From contig JAUMUF010000002.1 of the NCBI GenBank assembly GCA_030530825.1, positions 45,622 through 94,689 on the forward strand: 49,068 nucleotides of DNA, read 5' to 3'. The stretch comes from a bacterium (lineage in GTDB: Bacteria; Patescibacteriota; Saccharimonadia; Saccharimonadales; Saccharimonadaceae). Of the stretch, positions 39,623 through 48,065 are shown in pieces; position 1 is the stretch's first letter, and each line of letters opens with the position of its first letter. A model generated the notes under the pieces. That model was not told the origin of the DNA and made no database searches. It worked only from the letters and a program-made list of their open reading frames with translations. Made by a program: the position numbers and the translations under genes.

Positions 39623-41740
39623 ATGATTATCAATCCTCGAGGAAAAGATATTGTCGAAGTTTCGACCAATTTTATGGGGAAAAAATTAACTCTCGAAGTC
39701 AACCGTGTTGGCTTTCGAACCACATCAAGCGTTATCGCTAAGTATGGTGAAACTGTGGTTCTCGGCACTGTTCAAGTCGGCAACAAACCCGTCAGCGGAA
39801 TGGACTATTTCCCGCTTTCGATTGATTATGAAGAAAAATGGTATGCGGCTGGTCGGATTTCTGCGAGCCGTTTCATCAAGCGCGAAGGTCGGCCATCAGA
39901 TGATGCCATTTTGGTTGGGCGCCTTATTGACCGCCCTATTCGACCACTTTTCCCTAAGGGCTATCGACAGGAAGTTCAGGTTGTATCGAGTGTTCTAAGC
40001 GCCGATCCAACTTTCCGCCCAGATATGATTGCGATGCTTGCGTCCAGTGCGGCTTTGATGCTCGCCGGTGTACCTTTTGATGGTCCAGTTGCGGGGCTTC
40101 GAGTTGGAATTGTTGATGGCGAATTTAAGGCTTTCTTGAATCCAGAAGAGCGCGACAATTCTCCGCTCGACCTCGTTGTTGCGGGAATTTCCAGTGGAAT
40201 TACAATGGTTGAGGCTGGCGCTAATGAAGTCCCAGAGGAAAAAATCATTGAAGCGTTGTCGTGGGCGCACGAGCAAATTCAGCCGCTCATCGCGCTTCAA
40301 AATGAACTTCGAAGCAAAGTTGAAGTTAAAGAAAAGGAGTTCGAACTTATCTTACCGAATGAAGAAATTTTGGCGGAAGTGGCCGAATGGTGTGAAGGTA
40401 AATTTGGCGAAAAAATCCGCTTCGAATATCCTATTCGAAATGATAAAATTGCTGAAATTCGCGCTGATTTCCACGCGCAGATGGAAGATCGTTACGGCGA
40501 GAATTACGAGGAACTCCGTGCTGAATATGACGACGCCTTCACTTCGGTGCTTCATAAAGATGTCCGCCGTGGGATTGTTGAAGATGGCGTGCGTCCAGAT
40601 GGTCGCGCGTTGGACGAAATCCGTCCGCTTTCGAGCGAAGTCGGCTTTTTGCCCCGTGCTCACGGCTCTTCTCTCTTTACTCGTGGCGTTACGCAGGGCA
40701 TGAACATTGTCACACTTGCGCCGCTTTCATACAGTCAACTTGTTGATACGATGGAGTATAACGAAATTGAACGCCGTTACATGCACCACTATAACGCGCC
40801 AGCCTACACTGTGGGCGAAGTTCGCCGCCTTGGCGCTCCGGGTCGCCGAGAAATTGGCCACGGCTATCTCGCTCAGCGTGCGCTCGAAGCCGTTCTTCCT
40901 TCGATCGAAGAATTCCCTTACGCCATCCGCAGCGTTACTGAGATTATGTCGCAAAATGGTTCAACTTCGATGGCGGCGACTTGTTCCAGCACTTTGGCGC
41001 TGATGGACGCTGGTGTTCCGCTTAAAGCGCCAGTTTCTGGAATTGCGATGGGTCTAATGATGGACAACGAAACGCCGTATATTTTGAGCGATATTGCTGA
41101 TGCGGAAGACTTTGCCGGCGATATGGACTTCAAATGTACGGGTACCCGCAACGGTATCACCGCCCTTCAGATGGATATGAAGGTTCATGGCTTGCCTGTC
41201 TCTGTGCTTGAAAAAGCGATTTTGACTTCTCGAAGTGGCAGGAATTTTATTTTGAATCATATGCTCAGTGTGATTTCTGAGCCAAGGAGCGCAATTTCTC
41301 CATACGCCCCACGGATTGAAAAAATCAAAATCAATCCAGATAAAATCGGCGCCGTCATCGGTAAAGGCGGTGAAACAATCAATAAAATCACGCAAGAAAC
41401 TGGTGCAGAAGTTGATATCAAAGAAGATGGCCTCATTACTATCGCCGCCGCCGACACTGTCAAGATCGAAAAGGCTCTCAACTGGATCAAATCTCTTACC
41501 GAAGAGCCAGAAGTTGGTAAAATCTACCGCGGAAAAGTTGTTTCGATTAAAGAGTTTGGCGCTTTCGTGAATATCCTGAGCGGCATCGACGGAATGCTTC
41601 ATATTTCGCAAATCTCCGACAAGCGCGTCGAGAAAGTCACGGATGTCCTTAAAGAAGGTCAAGAAGTTGTTGTTAAACTCGAAAAAATCGATGACAAAGG
41701 TCGCCTCGCTCTCACAATGAAAGGTATTGAACAGAAATAG
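39623..41740 (+). CDS. pnp: Polyribonucleotide nucleotidyltransferase (PNPase)
   Basis: 705 residues: two RNase PH domains (the first with FMGKKLTLEVNRVGF, the second about 330-550 with RPDGRALDEIRPLSSEVGFLPRAHGSSLFTRG and TSRSGRNFILNHML), the helical domain between, a KH domain (about 565-620: KIKINPDKIGAVIGKGGETINKI) and an S1 domain (about 630-700: GKIYRGKVVSIKEFGAFVNIL...DGMLHISQI). It degrades RNA 3' to 5' using phosphate. ATG 39623 follows AAAGGAG 5 bases upstream; an upstream in-frame start at 39575 lies in the leader. The antisense strand has a long open frame, which is a shadow. Confidence 0.97.
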   Translation: MIINPRGKDIVEVSTNFMGKKLTLEVNRVGFRTTSSVIAKYGETVVLGTVQVGNKPVSGMDYFPLSIDYEEKWYAAGRISASRFIKREGRPSDDAILVGRLIDRPIRPLFPKGYRQEVQVVSSVLSADPTFRPDMIAMLASSAALMLAGVPFDGPVAGLRVGIVDGEFKAFLNPEERDNSPLDLVVAGISSGITMVEAGANEVPEEKIIEALSWAHEQIQPLIALQNELRSKVEVKEKEFELILPNEEILAEVAEWCEGKFGEKIRFEYPIRNDKIAEIRADFHAQMEDRYGENYEELRAEYDDAFTSVLHKDVRRGIVEDGVRPDGRALDEIRPLSSEVGFLPRAHGSSLFTRGVTQGMNIVTLAPLSYSQLVDTMEYNEIERRYMHHYNAPAYTVGEVRRLGAPGRREIGHGYLAQRALEAVLPSIEEFPYAIRSVTEIMSQNGSTSMAATCSSTLALMDAGVPLKAPVSGIAMGLMMDNETPYILSDIADAEDFAGDMDFKCTGTRNGITALQMDMKVHGLPVSVLEKAILTSRSGRNFILNHMLSVISEPRSAISPYAPRIEKIKINPDKIGAVIGKGGETINKITQETGAEVDIKEDGLITIAAADTVKIEKALNWIKSLTEEPEVGKIYRGKVVSIKEFGAFVNILSGIDGMLHISQISDKRVEKVTDVLKEGQEVVVKLEKIDDKGRLALTMKGIEQK

Positions 41741-41763
41741 CTCGAAGTTTTTCGAAATAAAAG

Positions 41764-41796
41764 AAAAGAGCTCTCGAAATGAGAGTTCTTTTTTAA
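41764..41796 (+). terminator. pnp terminator
   Basis: AAGAGCTCTC (41766-41775) pairs with GAGAGTTCTT (41781-41790, one G.T pair), then TTTT. Confidence 0.85.
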
Positions 41797-41804
41797 GGCA
41801 AGAG

Positions 41805-41832
41805 AAAAGCCCACGTGATTTCCCCGTGGGCT
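41805..41832 (-). terminator. Terminator of the 111-residue gene
   Basis: AGCCCACG (41808-41815) pairs with CGTGGGCT (41825-41832); on the minus strand TTTTCTCTT follows. Confidence 0.8.
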
Positions 41833-41840
41833 GAAGAGAG

Positions 41841-42176
41841 TTATGCGCAAACCTCCCCATTATCGCTGACGATCTTATCTACAACGATAGAGAAGCCGTC
41901 TTCATAGGAGCTTGTTGTGTCAAAGCTCCCCAGGAATTTACCAACTTCGATTTCATAGCCGAAGTTGGTCTTCCAGAGACCTGGAAGTAGAGGAACTAAC
42001 TCCTCGTATACTTCCGCCGATCTAGAATCTGCAAACACGCCAGGGTTTGCAGTGATCACATCGACCTCCATTGCAGGCTGATGTAAGAAAATACTAATTA
42101 TTTTCTTACCTGCGATTCTGAGATCATCGATCTCGATTTCTTTGCGGCTAATGTTTTTAAGGATTAGTTTTGTCAT
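41841..42176 (-). CDS. Hypothetical 111-residue protein
   Basis: Starts MTKLILKNISRKEIEIDDLRIAGKKI; strand-rich N-terminal half, then DVITANPGVFADSRSAEVYEELVPLL and a C-terminus ending NGEVCA. No membrane segment, no family recognised. ATG 42176 is set by the GGGAGGGG ribosome site nine bases upstream. The gene has an optimal sigma70-type promoter 240 bases upstream and a long structured leader (see separate entries), so expression is probably controlled in the leader. It lies between pnp and the mobile element. Confidence 0.65.
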   Translation of the reverse strand: MTKLILKNISRKEIEIDDLRIAGKKIISIFLHQPAMEVDVITANPGVFADSRSAEVYEELVPLLPGLWKTNFGYEIEVGKFLGSFDTTSSYEDGFSIVVDKIVSDNGEVCA

Positions 42177-42418
42177 GTCATTGTACCCCTCCCACCCATG
42201 ACATAGGTGGAAGTTCCTTTCTTTTAATAAAATTTTTTTTGCCCACAACTTTTCGTGTCGGGCTTATTCCTTGTAGGATTCATACTCCGAAATTCGGAAA
42301 AAGATTTACTTTCTTCAAAATAAACCTATTTCCGAATTTCGAAAATATAAAAGCATAGAATGACAATTTTTCGATAACTCTCTTTTATAATGTTCTTAGC
42401 TGAGCATTTCTCAACTAT
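42177..42418 (-). promoter_or_regulatory. Long structured leader of the 111-residue gene
   Basis: About 240 untranslated bases. On the minus strand, in order: an AGTTGAG/CTCAGCT-type stem near 42409-42392, a 13-bp inverted repeat (42341-42329 with 42300-42288), a GC-rich stem GCCCGACA/TGTGGGC with a bulge (42263-42241), and CCACC/GGGTGG (near 42213-42194) touching the Shine-Dalgarno region. This is compatible with a translation-controlling riboswitch or protein-binding leader. No known class was recognised. Confidence 0.5.
42288..42341. repeat. 13-bp inverted repeat in the leader
   Basis: CGAAATTCGGAAA (42288-42300) and TTTCCGAATTTCG (42329-42341) are exact reverse complements, 28 bases apart. 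Confidence 0.75.
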
Positions 42419-42424
42419 GCCTAC

Positions 42425-42453
42425 ATTATAGCACAAACACATTAAAATGTCAA
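42425..42453 (-). promoter_or_regulatory. Consensus sigma70-type promoter
   Basis: Minus strand -35 TTGACA (42453-42448), 17-base spacer, -10 TATAAT (42430-42425). This is the best match to consensus in the window. It transcribes leftwards into the leader of the 111-residue gene. A weaker plus-strand TATAAT at 42386-42391 has no gene downstream in the right orientation. Confidence 0.8.
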
Positions 42454-42552
42454 TAGCCTTACGCTTTTATGTAGTTTTGTCAATATCAAAATAAACTTCA
42501 AAATATGATAAAATATCCACTCTTCACCCAGCAGTCCAAGTAAAAAAGTGTG

Positions 42553-42576
42553 AGAGCGAGTTCTTCTCGCTCTTTA
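42553..42576. terminator. Terminator at the end of the recombinase gene
   Basis: AGAGCGAG (42553-42560) pairs with CTCGCTCT (42566-42573), followed by TTATAATT on the plus strand; on the minus strand it overlaps the recombinase stop and a T-rich run lies beyond CACAC. Confidence 0.65.
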
Positions 42577-44226
42577 TAATTCCCCGATAAAATTGTAGTA
42601 AATCTTAATCTGTTTTTTGCTTCTGCTGATAACTGAAACTTCGATTTTGTCAATCAAATTATTCACGATTTCAGGCGTTAAGGTTTCCAGCTGGGTGCAT
42701 TTTCGAACTTGTTTGAGAAATTTCTCGATATTCGAAGACGTCTGGACTTGCTTGGATATTTCCCTTTCGAGGTGAGCAATTTCTGTCGAAAGCGTTGTTT
42801 GTTCCGCCTCGTACTTTTCGCTCATCTTGAAAAATCGCTCCGCCGTCAAACTACCAGAAATTTTATCTTCGTATAAATTGGAGATAATCTGGTCAATTTG
42901 CTGATGGCGATTTTTCAGTTCTTCCAAGGTCTTCTGGCTTTGAATCAGTTTTTGATTTTGCCCAACATTATAACGCTGACGAAGTTTCTTCGCAAAGGCA
43001 CCTTCATCCAAAGCAATCTGAGCCAAAAGCTCCCGAACATCGTCGCCAATCAACTTGGTAAGAACCTCTTTTCGAATGTAATGGCTGTGCGAACAGGTCG
43101 TTTTTATCCTTCCGTAATGCCGACACTTGTAGTGGTCAAGGTTGAGGTCGCCTTTTTGTTGCGGACAAAAGGTCAATTTATGCCCATTTTGGCAATAGAC
43201 CAAGCCTGCGAAGGTGTTCTCATGCCCCTCCTTGTCTCGCCACTGATGACGCTGGGTGACACGCTTGTGGCTCCGCATTTTTTGAACGGTCTGAAAGGTC
43301 TCTTTATCAATAATCGCTTCATGAGTATCAGGAAAAACCAGCCATTCGCTCTTGGGTTTGATAAGTTGCTTTTTACTTTTGTGAGATGGCTTATCCCACT
43401 TCAAGTTAACCGTCGCCCCCGTGTATTCTTCACGGTCTAAAATCGCCCAAATCATCTGTGCTCGCCAGTGATAGGTTGAGCCAGCCGAAGTCACGCAACC
43501 TTTTAACCCAAGTTTTCTCTTGTGATGAACTGGGGTGAGAATCTTATCGTTTCGAAGTTCGTGGGCAATTTCCGTTGGCGTTTTGCCAGCCAGAAATTCT
43601 CGAAATACCCGCTGGATATTTTTTGAAGCCTCCTTATCCACCGTCCATTCGTTACAATTATCAGGATTCTTGATGTAGCCATAAGGGGCTTGCCAAGCAA
43701 TCTTTTGCCCACTTTTTGCCTTGGTATGCTTGGAAAGTTTTATCTTCTCACTACATTGCCTGCTATACCATTCGTTGAAGATATTTACAAGGGGTAACAT
43801 ATAGGCATCCTGAGTAGAAACTTTGAGGCTATCCACTTGTTCGTTGAGTGAAATAAAACGGATATTTTTGGCAGGAAAAACACTTTCAAGCAGCCGCCCA
43901 ACCCGCAAATAATCTCGACCAAGGCGAGAAAGGTCTTTGACGATGACTGTCTTGACCTTACCCAAGTCCACAAGTTCGAGAAGTTTAGTGATGGCTGGAC
44001 GGTTAAAATTACTGCCAGAAAAGCCGTCATCTGTGAAGAAGACGGGATTTCTGAGATTTTCTTTTAAAGCAAAATTGCCCAAAATCTGCCGTTGGTTGGC
44101 GATGGAGTTGCTTTCTCCCTCATTTCCGTCCTCGGCAGATAGACGGCAGTAAATAGCAGTTAGGTTGCTGAGGCTCGAAAAGTCCGTGCTTGTCCAATCT
44201 TTAATTGTCAATGTTCTTGTGTTCAT
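42574..44226 (-). CDS. Large serine recombinase (TnpX/ICE-type integrase)
   Basis: 550 residues: catalytic resolvase domain (about 22-170) with YCRLS (nucleophile Ser30), SIANQRQILGNFA, DDGFSGSNFNRP and KDLSRLGRDYLRVG; a Recombinase domain (about 200-310: YGYIKNPDN, RVFREFLAGKTPTEIAHELRND); a zinc-ribbon region (about 345-385) in which the usual first CxxC is CQNGH; and a C-terminal coiled-coil (about 420-500). Large serine recombinases integrate and excise elements between short unlike sites. ATG 44226 follows AAAGGAG 7 bases away; an in-frame GTG at 44247 is rejected. The sequence resembles recombinases of Firmicutes conjugative elements, suggesting transfer. Confidence 0.94.
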   Translation of the reverse strand: MNTRTLTIKDWTSTDFSSLSNLTAIYCRLSAEDGNEGESNSIANQRQILGNFALKENLRNPVFFTDDGFSGSNFNRPAITKLLELVDLGKVKTVIVKDLSRLGRDYLRVGRLLESVFPAKNIRFISLNEQVDSLKVSTQDAYMLPLVNIFNEWYSRQCSEKIKLSKHTKAKSGQKIAWQAPYGYIKNPDNCNEWTVDKEASKNIQRVFREFLAGKTPTEIAHELRNDKILTPVHHKRKLGLKGCVTSAGSTYHWRAQMIWAILDREEYTGATVNLKWDKPSHKSKKQLIKPKSEWLVFPDTHEAIIDKETFQTVQKMRSHKRVTQRHQWRDKEGHENTFAGLVYCQNGHKLTFCPQQKGDLNLDHYKCRHYGRIKTTCSHSHYIRKEVLTKLIGDDVRELLAQIALDEGAFAKKLRQRYNVGQNQKLIQSQKTLEELKNRHQQIDQIISNLYEDKISGSLTAERFFKMSEKYEAEQTTLSTEIAHLEREISKQVQTSSNIEKFLKQVRKCTQLETLTPEIVNNLIDKIEVSVISRSKKQIKIYYNFIGEL

Positions 44227-44292
44227 AGTGTGCTCCTTTCGATTCACCTATAACCCACTGACAGGATACCTCGAATGGGCGAAGAAGTCCAG

Positions 44293-44409
44293 TCAATTCT
44301 GCTCCAAAATCAAGCGTTGGAGTTTCTTTTTGAGAGGTTCTTTCCCGACAAATTTTCGCAAAATGATATAGGTTGCCTGTCCGATTTTCTGTGTTTTTTC
44401 TTTAGTCAT
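44293..44409 (-). CDS. 38-residue protein, possibly TnpW-like
   Basis: Starts MTKEKTQKIGQATYIILRKF and ends LKKKLQRLILEQN. The KIG..TY..R.F.....E....K..RLI pattern recalls the TnpW family found beside TnpX-type recombinases in Firmicutes elements; that is from memory of the family, not a search. The start is supported by GAAGGAGG 4-5 bases upstream. It overlaps the end of the replication-relaxation gene by 8 bases, so it is translated from the same mRNA just before the recombinase. It might be a regulator or directionality factor of excision. Confidence 0.6.
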   Translation of the reverse strand: MTKEKTQKIGQATYIILRKFVGKEPLKKKLQRLILEQN

Positions 44410-45169
44410 CTCGTCCTCCTTCTATAAATCCTGAAAATTCGTCCAAAGTCACCACTTCGAGCAGTTCCCAATAAGCGTCCAAATCCTCCCTGATGCGGTT
44501 CAAAACCGCCAACTTGCGTTTGTCATCTGGCACAAGCCAAACCACCAAAGGGAAAATTTCGTTTTCTCGTTGCTCAATGCCAGTGTTGAAGTAGGCGATG
44601 TATTGCTTACACTTGGCAATAATCCTGCCAAGGTGCTCCGTCGCATTATCCGCCTCGAAGAAATAAGCTTCTTCGAAATCGCCCACCGTCAGCTTCGCAA
44701 AAGCATCGGGTTTGAGCGTCAAGCTTGAAAACAAGGTCGCAAAACTCCGCCAACATTTTGGTTCGAAGGAAAAAGTATCAAGTAGAATTTTACCCTCCAA
44801 ATGAAGTGTGTTCAACTCTACAAAAATCTGTGTCACAAACAATTGGTGTTTGAGGTGGTTTTGGCTGGGTTCGTAGCGATTCTTTAGGCGAATCTTAACG
44901 CTCTCGTCCACCTTTCGAAGCTCCTTTATCCCCCTATGGGTGATGTGCCAGACATAGGAACCACTCCCAGCTCTCACACCACCAATTCGGCGATTTAGGT
45001 GGGCGATAAGCCCTAAATTGTTCAATTTCTTAGTCAAAAGATTGGTTCGTCTGGTGGCAGTCTTAGGTTTGTTTTGTCTAAAATAAAGCTCTACCAACTG
45101 CCTTGTTGTGGCGTAGCGACAGCGGTTTAGCAAGTTCAATACCTCAACATCCTGCTTAGTTAGTCTCAT
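44402..45169 (-). CDS. Replication-relaxation family protein
   Basis: 255 residues: an N-terminal winged helix (LTKQDVEVLNLLNRCRYATTRQLVELYF with TNLLTKKLNNLGLIAHLNRRIGG), then a PD-(D/E)XK-like alpha/beta part (LKPDAFAKLTVGDFEEAYFFEADNATEHLGRII) in which Asp, Glu-Ala-Asp and KCKQYIAYF form the usual nuclease-like pattern. These proteins are encoded on conjugative elements and plasmids and probably act in transfer initiation or replication. The start ATG 45169 follows GGAG; an earlier in-frame start at 45256 would lie deep in the coupling-protein gene. It overlaps the coupling-protein gene by 14 bases. Confidence 0.75.
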   Translation of the reverse strand: MRLTKQDVEVLNLLNRCRYATTRQLVELYFRQNKPKTATRRTNLLTKKLNNLGLIAHLNRRIGGVRAGSGSYVWHITHRGIKELRKVDESVKIRLKNRYEPSQNHLKHQLFVTQIFVELNTLHLEGKILLDTFSFEPKCWRSFATLFSSLTLKPDAFAKLTVGDFEEAYFFEADNATEHLGRIIAKCKQYIAYFNTGIEQRENEIFPLVVWLVPDDKRKLAVLNRIREDLDAYWELLEVVTLDEFSGFIEGGRDD

Positions 45170-47282
45170 CTGGAATCTCCTTTTTTCTTCGTCCGATTTT
45201 CGAAACGGGTTTCGAGGTGATTGGTGGCGGACTTTCTTCATTAGGCATTGTGCCATATCGCTTCAAACTATCACCATAAATCTCAGCTTTTCTTCGAAAA
45301 GCAGGCGGAGCTGGCAAGGTTTTGGCGGAGAGCCATCTAAACTGGTTGCCAGAGGTCGCCACCCTCGCATAAACTTGAAACGGAGGCAGGTTGTAAAAAT
45401 CTTCCGCAGAAAGTTCAGGCACAAGTCCAGCCAATTCCTTGGCCTCGTTCATGCTCAACCCAAAGATAATCTGATTGTGGCAGTTGGCATAAATGGACTC
45501 TCGAAGCGATTTTGGGAGCTGTTTCGAAAACTGATTTGCCAAAACATAACCTACGCCCAGGCTTCGAGACATAGATAAGGCGTCGCCCAGAGGAACAGGC
45601 AATTTGAGGTAGTCTGCCACTTCGTCAATATAGATGAAGACAGGTTTCCGAACGCTTTCTTTGGCTCTCAGAAGGGTCAAATGGTATAAACAACCCAGCA
45701 AAATCGCTCCAACAAATTTAGCCGTTTCCACCCCAATCAAGCCTTTGTTTAGTGATACAAGCAAAATCCTTGGTTTGTCGAAAATGTCTTTTAAGGAGAA
45801 TGCATTTGAAGACTTACCAAGCATTCCTCGAAGAGCTGGTCTTAACAAAATTCCTCGAAATTTATTGAGAACTGGCGAAATCATGGTTTGTCGAGCTTGT
45901 TCGCTCAGGTTGTCATAGCCTTGCCAAAAATCCAGCAAAAATTGGTCTGAAATGCTTTTCAAAATCTTGTGCCGAAAGGCTTTGTTGGTTAAAAGTTTGG
46001 GCAAATCCAGAAGCGTTGAACCATCAGCCTTCACCAAAGTGTGAAAAGCGTGGCTGAGAATGTCCTGCGTGTAAACACCCCAAGAATCCTCAAAAATCTC
46101 CTGAAAAACACCCAAAAGCATATCCGCCACCAACTCCGCTGGCACGCCCAATTTAACCAAATCAAAGAGGTTAATCGAAATGGTTTGTCCAGCTTGGCTT
46201 GGGTCAAGAATAACCACGTCCTCGTCTCGCTCTTTTGGTAGGCGTTCCAAAATATCTGAAACCAGCGTTGCCTTGGGGTCGATTACGACCGCAGACCGCC
46301 CCTCACGAGCATCCGCCAGAATCAAGTTAAGCATGGCGGTGGATTTTCCGCTCCCAGTTCCACCCAAAAGCCAAGTGTGAGACAACCCGCTTTGAGTTGG
46401 AATACCAACCAATCTTGGTAGATTTTCAAGGCTCAGACCGAAGGGTCTTTGGGCTTGAGATTTTAGTCCGATTGGTGGTAAAATAGTCTTAGGCGACAAA
46501 GATGAAACGCCTGCGTATTGAGCATCGCCAGCTGGCAGACAAAAGAGGCTGGCGAGTTCAATGCTTGAAAGAACAGTCTGGAACTGCCACGGTATCTTGC
46601 CGTGGTTTAGTTTTTCTACCCAAGTTGGCTTGGCGGAAAATTGACTTCCTGCTCGCTCTAAAATTCGAAGTGAAGCCAGCACGCTTTTCAACATTTGGAT
46701 TTCTCGTGCCTTGTTTTCTGCTCGAATCCCCAAACGCAGACTCACTTGGAACTGGCTATGGTGGAGTTTTTCTCGAAGTAATGCTTTACTATCTGACGAA
46801 AGTGGTGGGATATTGCCTGTCACTTTTTGCCAAATCGTGGCATCTGGATTGCCAAGGTCTTTGAGAATTGGTTTTGGCGAGGAAGATTTTCCAACAATCA
46901 GCTGGAGAACGATTTCTTCTTGTTTTTTCAAAGTGCCAGATTGGGACAGGAGGCTTCTAACAACGTTTTCTACCTCCTTGGTTTTGAGGGCGTAGTGGTG
47001 TTTCGAAAGTGTGATGTCGTAGGCGGAAGTCACTTTGTTTCGCTTAGTTTTTTCGAAACGAACGGCATTGTGAGAACTCATCATTTCGGTTAAAAATCGC
47101 ATATCCAGTGGGTCAGCTCCGATAAGGTGGCTGGCTTTTTCTGGTGTCAAACGAATTTCCCAGATAAAGGGCTGGCGACGAGAATAGCCGTTGAGTTGGG
47201 TAGTAAAGTTACAGACTGTTTCGAATTCGAAAGGTCTCGCCCAGTCCATACTTTGCCACGATAGATTTTGGGGTCTTTTCAT
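45156..47282 (-). CDS. VirD4/TraG-type coupling ATPase (cytosolic form)
   Basis: 708 residues. Walker A GGTGSGKST (307-315), Walker B-like AVVIDPK (331-337), a C-terminal RecA-like part with FIYIDEVADYLKLP, SRSLGVGYVLANQFSKQL and HNQIIFGLSMNEAKELAG. These mark T4SS coupling proteins that deliver DNA-relaxase complexes to the channel. No transmembrane helix is visible in the first 300 residues, whereas VirD4/TraG proteins are normally membrane-anchored; a separate two-helix protein is encoded directly upstream. ATG 47282 follows GGAGG. The chromosomal T4SS cluster in this window has no coupling protein. Confidence 0.88.
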   Translation of the reverse strand: MKRPQNLSWQSMDWARPFEFETVCNFTTQLNGYSRRQPFIWEIRLTPEKASHLIGADPLDMRFLTEMMSSHNAVRFEKTKRNKVTSAYDITLSKHHYALKTKEVENVVRSLLSQSGTLKKQEEIVLQLIVGKSSSPKPILKDLGNPDATIWQKVTGNIPPLSSDSKALLREKLHHSQFQVSLRLGIRAENKAREIQMLKSVLASLRILERAGSQFSAKPTWVEKLNHGKIPWQFQTVLSSIELASLFCLPAGDAQYAGVSSLSPKTILPPIGLKSQAQRPFGLSLENLPRLVGIPTQSGLSHTWLLGGTGSGKSTAMLNLILADAREGRSAVVIDPKATLVSDILERLPKERDEDVVILDPSQAGQTISINLFDLVKLGVPAELVADMLLGVFQEIFEDSWGVYTQDILSHAFHTLVKADGSTLLDLPKLLTNKAFRHKILKSISDQFLLDFWQGYDNLSEQARQTMISPVLNKFRGILLRPALRGMLGKSSNAFSLKDIFDKPRILLVSLNKGLIGVETAKFVGAILLGCLYHLTLLRAKESVRKPVFIYIDEVADYLKLPVPLGDALSMSRSLGVGYVLANQFSKQLPKSLRESIYANCHNQIIFGLSMNEAKELAGLVPELSAEDFYNLPPFQVYARVATSGNQFRWLSAKTLPAPPAFRRKAEIYGDSLKRYGTMPNEESPPPITSKPVSKIGRRKKEIPDETN

Positions 47283-47283
47283 A

Positions 47284-47454
47284 TTACCTCCAATCTTGAT
47301 GATGTTTGATGACAATGATGGCGATATAAAATCCCAACGCAACGAGTAGAATAATTACTAATTCCAGCCAAATATCGGCAAGGAGTCTGACAGCATAATT
47401 GACCAATATTGCCAAAAGGCAGAAGCCGACAATGTAGCCTATTAACTTTTTCAT
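47284..47454 (-). CDS. 56-residue two-helix membrane protein
   Basis: Starts MKKLIGYIVGFCLLAILV; two hydrophobic helices (about 4-22 and 30-48: LVIILLVALGFYIAIIVI) and a basic end KHHQDWR. The ATG overlaps the stop of the methyltransferase gene (ATGA), and its stop codon lies directly after the Shine-Dalgarno sequence of the coupling ATPase, so it is certainly part of the operon. It is the size of a VirD4 N-terminal membrane anchor, so it may dock the soluble coupling ATPase. That is an inference. Confidence 0.75.
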   Translation of the reverse strand: MKKLIGYIVGFCLLAILVNYAVRLLADIWLELVIILLVALGFYIAIIVIKHHQDWR

Positions 47455-48065
47455 TCATGTTGACCTCCTTGAGTGAAATCTCGAACTTCTTTAGCATAAC
47501 TTGGCACTGGATAGTTCGGAATAATAATATCGCTCTGGATTTCATTGCCCCAGACCGACCAGCTTTTATCTGATGGCACGGGACGGCGGGCGAAGAGTTC
47601 GAGGTAGTCACCGTCTGAACAGCGTTCGATGATATTGTAAAGTTCTTCGGGCTTGTGAGAATGGTCTTGAACAGGGAACATACCCCAGTTGATTTGCCCT
47701 TTGAACTTAATGGGAGCTCTTCCTCGTGTGGCGAAGATAACCTGCTCAGTGGCGTTTCGAAGGTAATTGCCCAAACCGAGACGAGGCTTAACCCAAGTGA
47801 AGATGGATTTTGGCTCGAAGCCCCAAGTTCGCACCACATCGAACGATTGTTCGAGAACGGCTGGATAAGTCCAGAGCCAGAGATGGGCGTTGCTTTCTGC
47901 GAGGTCGGCGACAGGCATCTTTTTGATTTGGTCGATAGTCATCAGCTTGTAGTGCTGGCTTGCCCCAAGTTTGCCTTTTTGAGCCACGTCCCAAGGTGGA
48001 TCGGCAAGAATGGTTTTGAACTTCTTAGGTGAATGTTGGGTTGTTGTGTCTTGATGTTTTATCAT
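47451..48065 (-). CDS. MT-A70 family adenine methyltransferase
   Basis: 204 residues: catalytic DPPW (22-25) in TILADPPWDVAQKG, then SAM-fold elements HLWLWTYPAVLEQSFDVVRTWGFEPKS, FTWVKPRLGLGNYLRNATEQVIFATRG and GDYLELFARRPV. MT-A70 enzymes methylate N6 of adenine in DNA or RNA. On mobile elements they often protect transferred DNA from restriction. No restriction endonuclease is visible next to it, so it is an orphan methylase here. ATG 48065 follows AAAGGA 7 bases upstream. It is preceded by a 158-base structured gap. Confidence 0.9.
   Translation of the reverse strand: MIKHQDTTTQHSPKKFKTILADPPWDVAQKGKLGASQHYKLMTIDQIKKMPVADLAESNAHLWLWTYPAVLEQSFDVVRTWGFEPKSIFTWVKPRLGLGNYLRNATEQVIFATRGRAPIKFKGQINWGMFPVQDHSHKPEELYNIIERCSDGDYLELFARRPVPSDKSWSVWGNEIQSDIIIPNYPVPSYAKEVRDFTQGGQHE

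Noticed and set aside
41054-41860. 268-codon open frame antisense to pnp
   Set aside because: It is fully covered by a well-supported PNPase gene on the other strand, matches no family, and has no promoter or ribosome site.
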